11,580 nucleotides of DNA from FEN-1297 sp964530445 (lineage in GTDB: Bacteria > Bacteroidota > Ignavibacteria > Ignavibacteriales > Ignavibacteriaceae). The notes beneath the pieces were generated by a model. The model had not been told where the DNA came from, did no database searches, and saw nothing but the letters and a program-made list of their open reading frames with translations. Below, piece after piece: positions 1-5,209 of the stretch (positions are counted from its first letter, which is position 1; every line of letters begins with the position of its first letter). Location: contig CAZHBJ010000108.1 in assembly GCA_964530445.1 (NCBI GenBank), positions 1 to 11,580 on the forward strand. Direction: 5' to 3'. The position numbers and the translations under genes are program-made.

Positions 1-49
1 TTGCGCCAGAGTTATCGGCAACTACTAAATTCGTTTCTTCTTGAATCAT
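1..49 (-). CDS. rplN: Large ribosomal subunit protein uL14 (L14), N-terminal fragment
   Basis: Only the first 16 codons and one further base lie in the window; the gene runs off the low-coordinate edge. The translated start, MIQEETNLVVADNSGA, matches the very conserved N-terminus of L14, with the VADNSGA motif. L14 binds 23S rRNA on the interface side of the large subunit and forms an intersubunit bridge with 16S rRNA. The start is an ATG at 47-49. An AAGGAG Shine-Dalgarno site lies nine bases upstream of it in the 42-base gap after rpsQ. In E. coli rplN opens the spc operon; here it follows rpsQ closely with no visible promoter, so it is probably co-transcribed with the S10 genes. Identity is close to certain despite the short fragment; full length and C-terminus cannot be judged. 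Confidence 0.93.
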   Translation of the reverse strand, partial: MIQEETNLVVADNSGA

Positions 50-77
50 TTAACTATACTCCTTGCTTTAACAAATT

Positions 78-96
78 AGTAAGCCTCATGCTTACT
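78..96 (-). other. Short perfect hairpin over the rpsQ stop codon
   Basis: A perfect 7-bp inverted repeat is visible: AGTAAGC at 78-84 and GCTTACT at 90-96, separated by a 5-base loop. In the transcript it covers the rpsQ stop codon (92-94). There is no run of T after it, so it is not a standard rho-independent terminator. It lies where E. coli ends its S10 operon and begins the spc operon. A role in mRNA processing, 3'-end stability or partial termination is possible but is inference; chance is also possible for a stem this short. Confidence 0.4.
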
Positions 97-349
97 TGGC
101 TTTTTCTACAACTTCAACTAAGCGCCATTTTTTTCTTGAACTTAACGGGCGCGTTTCCATAATTTTTACTTTATCACCAATATGGCATTCGTTTTTTTCA
201 TCATGAGCCATAAGTTTGGTTGTTTTCCTAAAATACTTTTTGTAAATAGGATGTGAAACTCTTCTTTCTATAGCGACTGTAATAGTCTTCTGCATTTTAT
301 TACTAACGACTACGCCAACTCTTGTTTTTCTTAATGCACGCTGTTCCAT
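92..349 (-). CDS. rpsQ: Small ribosomal subunit protein uS17 (S17)
   Basis: An 85-residue protein, the usual length for bacterial S17 (84 in E. coli). It is one of the primary 16S rRNA binders and helps fold the 5' domain of the small subunit. The conserved motifs are visible in order: RKTRVGVVVSNKMQKT at about residues 7-22, the HPIYKKY segment at about 33-39, HDEKN at about 49-53, GDKV at about 58-61, and METRPLSSRKKWRLVEV near the C-terminus. This OB-fold pattern makes the call firm. The ATG at 347-349 starts two bases after the rpmC stop, so translation is probably coupled. It is the last gene of the classical S10 cluster. Nothing looks truncated or unusual. Confidence 0.97.
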   Translation of the reverse strand: MEQRALRKTRVGVVVSNKMQKTITVAIERRVSHPIYKKYFRKTTKLMAHDEKNECHIGDKVKIMETRPLSSRKKWRLVEVVEKAK

Positions 350-351
350 AT

Positions 352-588
352 TTAAGCATTAACTCCTTCTTTATTGGTTGTGTCGGCAGATGCTTCTTTC
401 ATTAAATTCCTTTCTTTAAGAACTGTTTTCAGTCGCGCAAGATCCTTTTTTACTAATCTCAATTTGCTGGTATTAGTCAATTGTTTCAGTTGGTGTGTAA
501 ATCGCAAATCAAGAAGATTTTTTTCTTCTTCAAGAATTTGCTTGGCTAATTCGTCATCTTTTAATTCTCTAACTTCATGTATCTTCAT
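352..588 (-). CDS. rpmC: Large ribosomal subunit protein uL29 (L29) with a C-terminal extension
   Basis: L29 is a small two-helix protein that sits beside the polypeptide exit tunnel next to L23, where the signal recognition particle and trigger factor dock. The family pattern is visible: an N-terminal ELKDDEL segment at residues 8-14, a first helix, LRFTHQLKQLTNTSKLR at about 28-44 (the conserved L-R-F-x-x-x-x-x-Q-L-x-N-T core), and a second helix ending in KTVLKERNL. The protein is 78 residues against about 63 in E. coli; the extra 14 or so residues form a polar tail after the last helix. An AAAGGTG Shine-Dalgarno-like site lies upstream of the ATG in the 18-base gap after rplP. The rpsQ start follows its stop codon by two bases. 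Position between rplP and rpsQ is the universal one. Confidence 0.96.
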   Translation of the reverse strand: MKIHEVRELKDDELAKQILEEEKNLLDLRFTHQLKQLTNTSKLRLVKKDLARLKTVLKERNLMKEASADTTNKEGVNA

Positions 589-606
589 TTAATCACACCT
601 TTTTAA

Positions 607-1023
607 TTATTCAAAATCCGGTCTTGCAACAACTTTTGTTTTAATGGGTAATTTATATGAGCAAGTTTTTAACGCATCATGAGCTATCTCTTTTGAAACA
701 CCGGCAACCTCAAAAAGGACTCTACCGGGTTTAACAACTGCAACCCAAAATTCAGGAGCTCCTTTACCTTTACCCATTCTTGTTTCGAGAGGCTTTTTTG
801 AAACAGGCTTATCAGGGAATATTCTAATCCAAACCTTACCGTCTCTTTTCATCTTTCTTGAAAGAGCAACACGGCATGCTTCAATTTGACGGCTGGTAAT
901 CCAATGCGGCTCCAAAGCTTTTAAGCCGAAATCTCCAAACGCAATTGAACTTCCACGTTTGGCTTTACCCGCCATTCTACCGCGCTGCGCTTTTCTAAAT
1001 TTAACTCTTTTAGGCATTAACAT
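607..1023 (-). CDS. rplP: Large ribosomal subunit protein uL16 (L16)
   Basis: A 138-residue protein; E. coli L16 has 136. L16 binds 23S rRNA near the A-site tRNA elbow and helps shape the peptidyl transferase centre and the entry of aminoacyl-tRNA. The N-terminal MLMPKRVKFRKAQRGRMAGK is the family hallmark. GSSIAFGDFGLKALEPHWIT follows at about residues 24-43, then the RMGKGKGAPEFWVAVVKPGRVLFE block at about 82-105. Arg82 aligns with E. coli Arg81, the residue hydroxylated there by YcfD; whether it is modified here is unknown. The start is the ATG at 1021-1023, with a GGGAG site nine bases upstream; a second ATG two codons later is less likely because the MLMPKR form is conserved. It follows rpsC after 20 bases. 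Confidence 0.98.
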   Translation of the reverse strand: MLMPKRVKFRKAQRGRMAGKAKRGSSIAFGDFGLKALEPHWITSRQIEACRVALSRKMKRDGKVWIRIFPDKPVSKKPLETRMGKGKGAPEFWVAVVKPGRVLFEVAGVSKEIAHDALKTCSYKLPIKTKVVARPDFE

Positions 1024-1043
1024 AATAAAGAACTCCCACGTGT

Positions 1044-1685
1044 TTATTCAGTAACTCTTTTTCCTAATATTTCACCACGACAAATCCATACCTTAATTCC
1101 GATAGATCCGTAAATAGTCTCGGCTCTTCCGCTGGCATAGTCAATATCCGCTCTAATAGTATGAAGAGGAATACGTCCTTCTTTGTATTGTTCGGTTCTG
1201 GCCATTTCAGCTCCGCCTAACCTGCCGGCGCACATAATTCTTACACCTTCAGCACCCATTCTCATGGCTGCAGTTATGGACATTTTCATAGCTCTTCTAA
1301 ACGAAACTCTTCCGGAAATTTGATTAGCAATATTTTCCGCTACTAAAAAAGCATCCAGTTCAGGTCTTTTAATTTCCGAAATTTGAACCTTAACCTCTTT
1401 ATCCGTGATTTGCTTTAATTCCTGTTCCAGCTGAGTAATTTCTTTACCGCTTTTTCCTATTACAACTCCGGGTCTTGAAGTATGAATTGTTAAAATTATA
1501 TTTTTAGATGTCCTGTCAATAACAATTCTGGAGATACCTGCTTTCTTCAAACGATTCCTAATATAACTTCTAAGCTTATCATCTTCTTTAAGTTTTAAAG
1601 AATAACTTTTATTCTCATACCAGTTAGAGTCCCAGCCTCTAATAATACCTGTCCTAAATCCTATTGGGTTTGTTTTCTGTCCCAA
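1044..1685 (-). CDS. rpsC: Small ribosomal subunit protein uS3 (S3), TTG start
   Basis: S3 lines the mRNA entry channel of the small subunit together with S4 and S5. The protein starts with the diagnostic MGQKTNPIGFR. It carries a type-II KH domain with the GKSG loop at residues 77-80, and the basic segment RVSFRRAMKM at about 126-135, whose Arg130, Arg131 and Lys134 align with residues tied to mRNA unwinding in E. coli S3. The C-terminal S3 domain ends in GxIGIKVWICRGEIL. At 213 residues it is shorter than E. coli S3 (233) because it lacks the C-terminal tail; that is common outside proteobacteria. The start codon is TTG (1683-1685). A perfect AGGAGG lies seven bases upstream, there is no in-frame ATG nearby, and the conserved N-terminus begins exactly here. 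It lies between rplV and rplP as usual. Confidence 0.97.
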   Translation of the reverse strand: MGQKTNPIGFRTGIIRGWDSNWYENKSYSLKLKEDDKLRSYIRNRLKKAGISRIVIDRTSKNIILTIHTSRPGVVIGKSGKEITQLEQELKQITDKEVKVQISEIKRPELDAFLVAENIANQISGRVSFRRAMKMSITAAMRMGAEGVRIMCAGRLGGAEMARTEQYKEGRIPLHTIRADIDYASGRAETIYGSIGIKVWICRGEILGKRVTE

Positions 1686-1692
1686 AAAAATA

Positions 1693-1698
1693 CCTCCT
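1693..1698 (-). promoter_or_regulatory. Perfect Shine-Dalgarno site fixing the TTG start of rpsC
   Basis: AGGAGG lies in the 18-base gap between rplV and rpsC, seven bases before the TTG codon. It is the strongest Shine-Dalgarno site in the window, in front of its weakest start codon. A run of T separates the site from the start, so the last T residues form part of the TTG. Confidence 0.85.
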
Positions 1699-1703
1699 AA
1701 AAT

Positions 1704-2048
1704 TTATGCCTTAGTTGCTACCACAATTGTCAAATGACATGATCTTTTTCTAATTCTATAAGCTCTGCCCATTGGAGCAGGAGAAATTCTTTTTAGCGTC
1801 GGTCCTTGATTAACAAAAGCTTCTTTTACATATAATTCTTCGGGTTCCAATCTTGTAGCTTCATCCAAATTCATAAGATTTGCAACTGCAGATCTCAAGA
1901 CTTTTTCGGCATCTTTAGATGCATGCTTAGGATTGAAATGTAAAAACTCCAAGGCTCTATCTACCGAGACTCCGCGAATCAAATCAACTACCAAACGCAT
2001 TTTTCTGGGTGATGAACCGATATATTTATGTATTGCTCTTGCTTCCAT
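1704..2048 (-). CDS. rplV: Large ribosomal subunit protein uL22 (L22)
   Basis: A 114-residue protein (110 in E. coli). L22 contacts all domains of 23S rRNA; its long beta-hairpin lines the nascent-peptide exit tunnel and, with L4, forms the constriction near the macrolide site. The family motifs are visible: SPRKMRLVVDLIRG at about residues 13-26, AEKVLRSAVANL at about 48-59, the VNQGPTLKRISPAPMGRAYRIRKR hairpin region near the C-terminus, and the closing HLTIVV strand. No deletion or duplication is seen in the hairpin tip (SPAPMGRAYRI), the segment in which macrolide-resistance changes occur. The ATG at 2046-2048 follows a 41-base gap after rpsS, the longest inside the S10 cluster, with only a weak AGGA site. 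I saw no hairpin or promoter in that gap. Confidence 0.97.
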   Translation of the reverse strand: MEARAIHKYIGSSPRKMRLVVDLIRGVSVDRALEFLHFNPKHASKDAEKVLRSAVANLMNLDEATRLEPEELYVKEAFVNQGPTLKRISPAPMGRAYRIRKRSCHLTIVVATKA

Positions 2049-2089
2049 TTTAACTCAAAATCCTTTATTAGATTTACTATTCTTCTCTA

Positions 2090-2374
2090 CTATGCCTTAG
2101 AAGCTTTTTCAGCTTTTGTTCCGGGATGGCCTCTAAAAATTCTAGTAGGAGCAAATTCTCCAAGTTTATGACCAACCATATTTTCAGTTATATAAACCGG
2201 AATCATTTTATTCCCATTATGAACCGCAATTGTATGACCGACAAAATCCGGTGTAATCGTAGAGGCTCTTGACCATGTTTTAATTATTTTTTTCTGATTA
2301 CTGCTGTTTAACTGGTCAATTTTTTCAGCTAATTTATAATCAACAAAAGGTCCTTTTTTTACAGATCTTGGCAT
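2090..2374 (-). CDS. rpsS: Small ribosomal subunit protein uS19 (S19)
   Basis: A 94-residue protein (92 in E. coli) in the head of the small subunit, where it works with S13 and contacts the large subunit through bridge B1. The sequence opens with the invariant MPRSVKKGPFVD. It continues with IKTWSRASTITPDFVGHTIAVHNG at about residues 31-54, followed by PVYITENMVGHKLGEFAPTRIFRGH, all hallmark S19 segments. The ATG at 2372-2374 lies nine bases after the rplB stop codon (TAG), and a GAGAG-type Shine-Dalgarno site overlaps that stop, so the two genes are probably translationally coupled. It ends with TAG, as do rplB and rplW; the other complete genes here end in TAA. Confidence 0.98.
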   Translation of the reverse strand: MPRSVKKGPFVDYKLAEKIDQLNSSNQKKIIKTWSRASTITPDFVGHTIAVHNGNKMIPVYITENMVGHKLGEFAPTRIFRGHPGTKAEKASKA

Positions 2375-2383
2375 AGTTACTCT

Positions 2384-3211
2384 CTACTTAGTCCGTCTCT
2401 TAATAATTAATTTGTTTGAAACTTTTTTATGTTTTCTCGTCTTCAGTCCTTTGGCTTTTTGGCCCCAGGGTGAAACCGGATGGCCACCGCCGGAAGTTTT
2501 ACCTTCACCACCGCCCATAGGATGATCGACAGGATTCATAGCAACTCCTCGTACATGAGGCCTTTTGCCCAACCATCTTGTTCGTCCGGCTTTACCTAAA
2601 CTTATATTTTCCTGTTCTGCATTACCAACCGTACCATATGTAGCCAGACAATTCAATCTAATCATTCTTACTTCACCGGAAGGCATTTTTAACTGAGCAT
2701 AATCACCTTCCTTAGCAAGAACCTGTAATGCAGATCCGGCACTTCTTCCAAGTTGACCGCCTTTACCGGGTTTTAATTCAACATTATGAACAAAGCTTCC
2801 CAAAGGCATTTCTTTAAGCGGAAGTGTATTTCCAATATTTATGTCGCTGCCAGGGCCGGATTGAACTTTATCACCAACCTTCAAACCATTGGGGGCAATA
2901 ATATAACTTTTAGAACCGTCTGCATAATGTAAAAGAGCAATTCTAGATGAACGGTTCGGATCATATTCAATAGAAAAAACTTTAGCTGGTACGCCGAATT
3001 TATTTCTTTTAAAATCTATTACTCTATATTTCCTTTTATGACCGCCGCCTATATGCTTTGCAGTAACTCTCCCAAGGTTATTTCTGCCGCCGGATTTCTT
3101 TAAAGAAACCGTTAAAGATTTTTCCGGACTGGTTTTTGTAATTTCCTCGAATGAGGAAACCGACATATACCTTGTCCCGGGTGTCATAGGTTTTAATTTA
3201 TTAATTGCCAT
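2384..3211 (-). CDS. rplB: Large ribosomal subunit protein uL2 (L2)
   Basis: L2 is a primary 23S rRNA binder, needed for subunit association and close to the peptidyl transferase centre. The protein is 275 residues (273 in E. coli). Visible blocks are TPGTRYMSVSSFEEIT at about residues 10-25, the GGRNNLGRVTAKHIGGGHKRKYR rRNA-binding segment at about 41-63, the central SH3-like domain with the PLKEMPLGSFVHNVEL motif at about 131-146, and a C-terminal domain with RGVAMNPVDHPMGGGEG at about 221-237. His230 aligns with E. coli His229, the most conserved histidine of the family. The basic C-terminal tail (GLKTRKHKKVSNKLIIKRRTK) is intact. An AGGA site lies eight bases before the ATG in the 22-base gap after rplW. 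Nothing is missing. Confidence 0.98.
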   Translation of the reverse strand: MAINKLKPMTPGTRYMSVSSFEEITKTSPEKSLTVSLKKSGGRNNLGRVTAKHIGGGHKRKYRVIDFKRNKFGVPAKVFSIEYDPNRSSRIALLHYADGSKSYIIAPNGLKVGDKVQSGPGSDINIGNTLPLKEMPLGSFVHNVELKPGKGGQLGRSAGSALQVLAKEGDYAQLKMPSGEVRMIRLNCLATYGTVGNAEQENISLGKAGRTRWLGKRPHVRGVAMNPVDHPMGGGEGKTSGGGHPVSPWGQKAKGLKTRKHKKVSNKLIIKRRTK

Positions 3212-3233
3212 TTAATTATCCTGTTTTCGATCT

Positions 3234-3527
3234 CTAAACTTGTTCAAAAATTTCTATTGTTTCGTCTTTCTGTAAAGTTATTATCGCTTTTTTGAATTTA
3301 GGCGTTTTACCGGAAAATCTTCCGCTTTTTCTAAATTGAGTTTTTATTTTTCCCGGGTGATTAATAGTTCTTACGCTTACTACATGTACGTCAAATTTCT
3401 TTTCAATAGCTTTAGCAATTTCAATTTTATTTGCGTCAGGATTTACAAGAAATCCGTATTTACCTTTATCTGCGGTTAAATTAGTCATCTTTTCCGTAAT
3501 CAACGGGCTGATTAAAACACTATGCAT
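3234..3527 (-). CDS. rplW: Large ribosomal subunit protein uL23 (L23)
   Basis: A 97-residue protein (100 in E. coli) at the rim of the exit tunnel, the docking site for trigger factor and the signal recognition particle. The N-terminal ISPLITEKMTNL and the KYGFLVNPDANKIEIAKAIEKKFDVHVVSVRTINHPGK core at about residues 23-60 are standard for the family. The long loop that follows (about 60-80, rich in Lys, Arg and Gly) and the closing KKAIITLQKDETIEIFE strand are also present. The ATG at 3525-3527 follows the rplD stop by two bases; a GAGG/GGTG sequence inside the end of rplD can serve as ribosome binding site, which indicates coupled translation. It lies between rplD and rplB as in nearly all bacteria. 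Confidence 0.97.
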   Translation of the reverse strand: MHSVLISPLITEKMTNLTADKGKYGFLVNPDANKIEIAKAIEKKFDVHVVSVRTINHPGKIKTQFRKSGRFSGKTPKFKKAIITLQKDETIEIFEQV

Positions 3528-3529
3528 AA

Positions 3530-4177
3530 TTAATTCACCGCCTCTTCTTTACTTTTAAATGAATTACTTATTACATCAACAGCACTTTTCTGCAGAACCA
3601 AAACCTGATTATTTAATATATCATAAGTTGATGCTTTATAAGCTTCCAGAATTTTTATTTTAGGAATATTTCTACCGGATTTATAAACAGATTCAGATTT
3701 TTTATCGGTTAATAATAAAACTTTCTTACCGTTCAATTTAAAAGCGTTAAGAAAGTTTAGAAAATCTTTCGTTTTAGGTTTTTCAAATTGAAAATCTTCA
3801 ACAACAATAATCTGCTCATCTTTAACTTTATGACTAAGCGCTGATTTTCTGGCAAGTCTTTTTACTTTCTTAGGCAAATCTTGTCTATAATCTCTCGGGC
3901 GAGGTCCGAAAATTGTTCCTCCTCCGACCCATAATGGAGAACGAGTTGTACCTGCTCTTGCGCCGCCTCTTCCTTTTTGCTTCCAGGGTTTTTTACCACC
4001 GCCTCTAACTTCGCCTCTTTCTTTGGCCTTGTGAGTTCCTTGCCTTTGATTTGCCAAGTATGATTTTACCGATAAGTAAATTGCATGTTCATTCGGTTCG
4101 ATTCCGAATATGTCGTCAGCGAGTTCTAATTTTTCTCCTGATGCAGTGCCGTCTATTTTATATATATCTAATGTCAT
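3530..4177 (-). CDS. rplD: Large ribosomal subunit protein uL4 (L4)
   Basis: L4 has a globular domain on the subunit surface and a long loop that reaches the exit tunnel and forms the constriction with L22. The protein is 215 residues (201 in E. coli). The loop is clear at about residues 43-98: NQRQGTHKAKERGEVRGGGKKPWKQKGRGGARAG followed by SPLWVGGGTIFGPRPRDY. The tip keeps the KPWKQKGRG arrangement in which macrolide-resistance changes are known, with no indel. The C-terminal half has the Rossmann-like core, including LLLTDKK and the ILNNQVLVL strand, then a short polar tail. In E. coli L4 represses its own operon through the S10 leader; no leader of that kind is visible before rpsJ here. 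The start is ATG after a 12-base gap with only a weak Shine-Dalgarno site. Confidence 0.97.
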   Translation of the reverse strand: MTLDIYKIDGTASGEKLELADDIFGIEPNEHAIYLSVKSYLANQRQGTHKAKERGEVRGGGKKPWKQKGRGGARAGTTRSPLWVGGGTIFGPRPRDYRQDLPKKVKRLARKSALSHKVKDEQIIVVEDFQFEKPKTKDFLNFLNAFKLNGKKVLLLTDKKSESVYKSGRNIPKIKILEAYKASTYDILNNQVLVLQKSAVDVISNSFKSKEEAVN

Positions 4178-4189
4178 TTAAATACCAAA

Positions 4190-4813
4190 TTATTTCTTTA
4201 TCAGTTCAACAAATGAATTAATTGCTCCGGGAACAGCACCTTTTACTAAGATTAAATTTTCTTCCGGAAGAATTTTAACTACCTTTAAGTTAGAAGCTGT
4301 TATATTATCATAGCCGGTTCTTCCCGCCATTCTCTGGCCTTTAAAAACTCTTGAAGGATAAGAACTGGCACCAATAGAACCGGGTGCTCTTAATCTATCT
4401 GACTGACCGTGAGTAGTACCTCCGACGCCACCGAATCCGTGACGCCTCATAACACCTTGAAATCCTTTGCCTTTACTTTTACCTCTAACTTTAATCTTTT
4501 CACCTTCCTTGAACAAATCAACTTTTACTTCATCACCGATTTTAAATTCTGCTTCGGAAGGGAAGTTAAATTCCATTAACACTTGTGCAGGCGTTAAATT
4601 GTTTTTCTTATACTGCCCTAAAACAGGCTTAGAAATATTTTTATCTTTCTTTTGGCCGAAAGATAATTGAACAGCCTCATAGCCGTCTTTTTCTTTTGTT
4701 CTAATAGAAACAACTTTACACGGGCCTGCCAAAATAACCGTAACAGGGACTAATTCTCCCTCGGCATTAAAAACACTCGACATTCCTATTTTTTTACCGA
4801 TGATGCCAGACAT
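4190..4813 (-). CDS. rplC: Large ribosomal subunit protein uL3 (L3), corrected start
   Basis: L3 is an early assembly protein; its extended loop reaches towards the peptidyl transferase centre. The protein starts MSGIIGKKIGMSSVF, the standard L3 opening, and is 207 residues (209 in E. coli). The RRHGFGGVGGTTHGQSDRLRAPGSIGASSYPSRVFKGQRMAGRTG block in the second half is the family signature; the glutamine in THGQS lies near the one methylated by PrmB in E. coli. The open frame continues upstream to an ATG at 4855, but I chose the ATG at 4811-4813. It has a GGAG site five bases upstream, it yields the conserved N-terminus without extra residues, and it leaves a 16-base gap after rpsJ instead of an overlap. 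VKGAVPG near the C-terminus is also typical. Confidence 0.96.
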   Translation of the reverse strand: MSGIIGKKIGMSSVFNAEGELVPVTVILAGPCKVVSIRTKEKDGYEAVQLSFGQKKDKNISKPVLGQYKKNNLTPAQVLMEFNFPSEAEFKIGDEVKVDLFKEGEKIKVRGKSKGKGFQGVMRRHGFGGVGGTTHGQSDRLRAPGSIGASSYPSRVFKGQRMAGRTGYDNITASNLKVVKILPEENLILVKGAVPGAINSFVELIKK

Positions 4814-4818
4814 CTTCA

Positions 4819-4822
4819 CTCC
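4819..4822 (-). promoter_or_regulatory. Shine-Dalgarno site deciding the rplC start
   Basis: GGAG five bases before the ATG at 4811-4813 supports the shorter L3 start. The alternative upstream ATG at 4853-4855 lies inside rpsJ and would add 14 residues absent from the family. Confidence 0.8.
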
Positions 4823-4829
4823 AAATTCA

Positions 4830-5138
4830 TTAAAGCTTAATCTCAATATCAACACCCGCCGGGATATCCAATTTACTTAGTGAATCGACGGTTTTATTGT
4901 TTGAATTATGTATATCAATTATTCGTTTATGTGCCCTGGTTTCAAACTGTTCCCTGGATTTTTTATCAACATGAGGCGATCTTAACACTGTGTATACTGT
5001 CTTTTTAGTAGGTAATGGAATAGGTCCAGATACAACAGCACCTGTACTGCGTACGGTTTTAATAATCTTTTCGGTAGACTTATCTATCAAAATATGATCG
5101 TATGATTTCAACTTAATTCTAATCTTTTGACCAGGCAC
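4830..5138 (-). CDS. rpsJ: Small ribosomal subunit protein uS10 (S10/NusE), GTG start
   Basis: S10 sits in the head of the small subunit and, as NusE, also partners NusB and NusG in transcription antitermination and in transcription-translation coupling. The 102-residue protein (103 in E. coli) shows KIRIKLKSYDHILIDKS at about residues 5-21, the loop VVSGPIPLPTKKTVYTVLRSPHVDKKSREQFE at about 35-66, and the C-terminal RIIDIHNSNNKTVDSLSKLDIPAGVDIEIKL; all are diagnostic. The start is a GTG (5136-5138) with AGGAG eight bases upstream. It is the first gene of the S10 cluster and follows tuf after 71 bases that contain a hairpin but no recognisable promoter, so it probably depends mainly on read-through from the str promoter. 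Confidence 0.97.
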   Translation of the reverse strand: MPGQKIRIKLKSYDHILIDKSTEKIIKTVRSTGAVVSGPIPLPTKKTVYTVLRSPHVDKKSREQFETRAHKRIIDIHNSNNKTVDSLSKLDIPAGVDIEIKL

Positions 5139-5146
5139 TTATTATA

Positions 5147-5151
5147 CTCCT
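5147..5151 (-). promoter_or_regulatory. Shine-Dalgarno site fixing the GTG start of rpsJ
   Basis: AGGAG (part of AAGGAG) lies eight bases before the GTG codon. It supports the GTG over any internal start; the conserved S10 sequence begins within a few codons of it. Confidence 0.8.
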
Positions 5152-5170
5152 TATAAATATTACACAGAAA

Positions 5171-5188
5171 CCCCGCCGTAAGGCAGGG
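5171..5188 (-). other. GC-rich hairpin between tuf and rpsJ, possible attenuator or processing site
   Basis: In the transcript CCCTGCC (5182-5188) pairs with GGCGGGG (5171-5177) across a 4-base loop, giving a 7-bp stem with one G-U pair. It is followed by TTTCTG, a weak T tract, so it could cause partial termination but is not a convincing full terminator. Its GC content stands out in an AT-rich intergenic region of 71 bases. It separates the str genes from the S10 genes, where tuning of tuf against ribosomal protein expression would be expected; that role is inference. Confidence 0.5.
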
Positions 5189-5209
5189 CCTGGTAAAACT
5201 AAATTTTGA

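Noticed and set aside
374..592. Plus-strand open frame of 72 codons opposite rpmC
   Set aside because: Antisense to a conserved ribosomal protein gene; no promoter or family similarity.
5139..5209. A separate promoter for rpsJ in the tuf-rpsJ gap
   Set aside because: I found neither TTGACA/TATAAT-like pairs nor a TAnnTTTG element at sensible spacing; only the hairpin and a Shine-Dalgarno site are visible.
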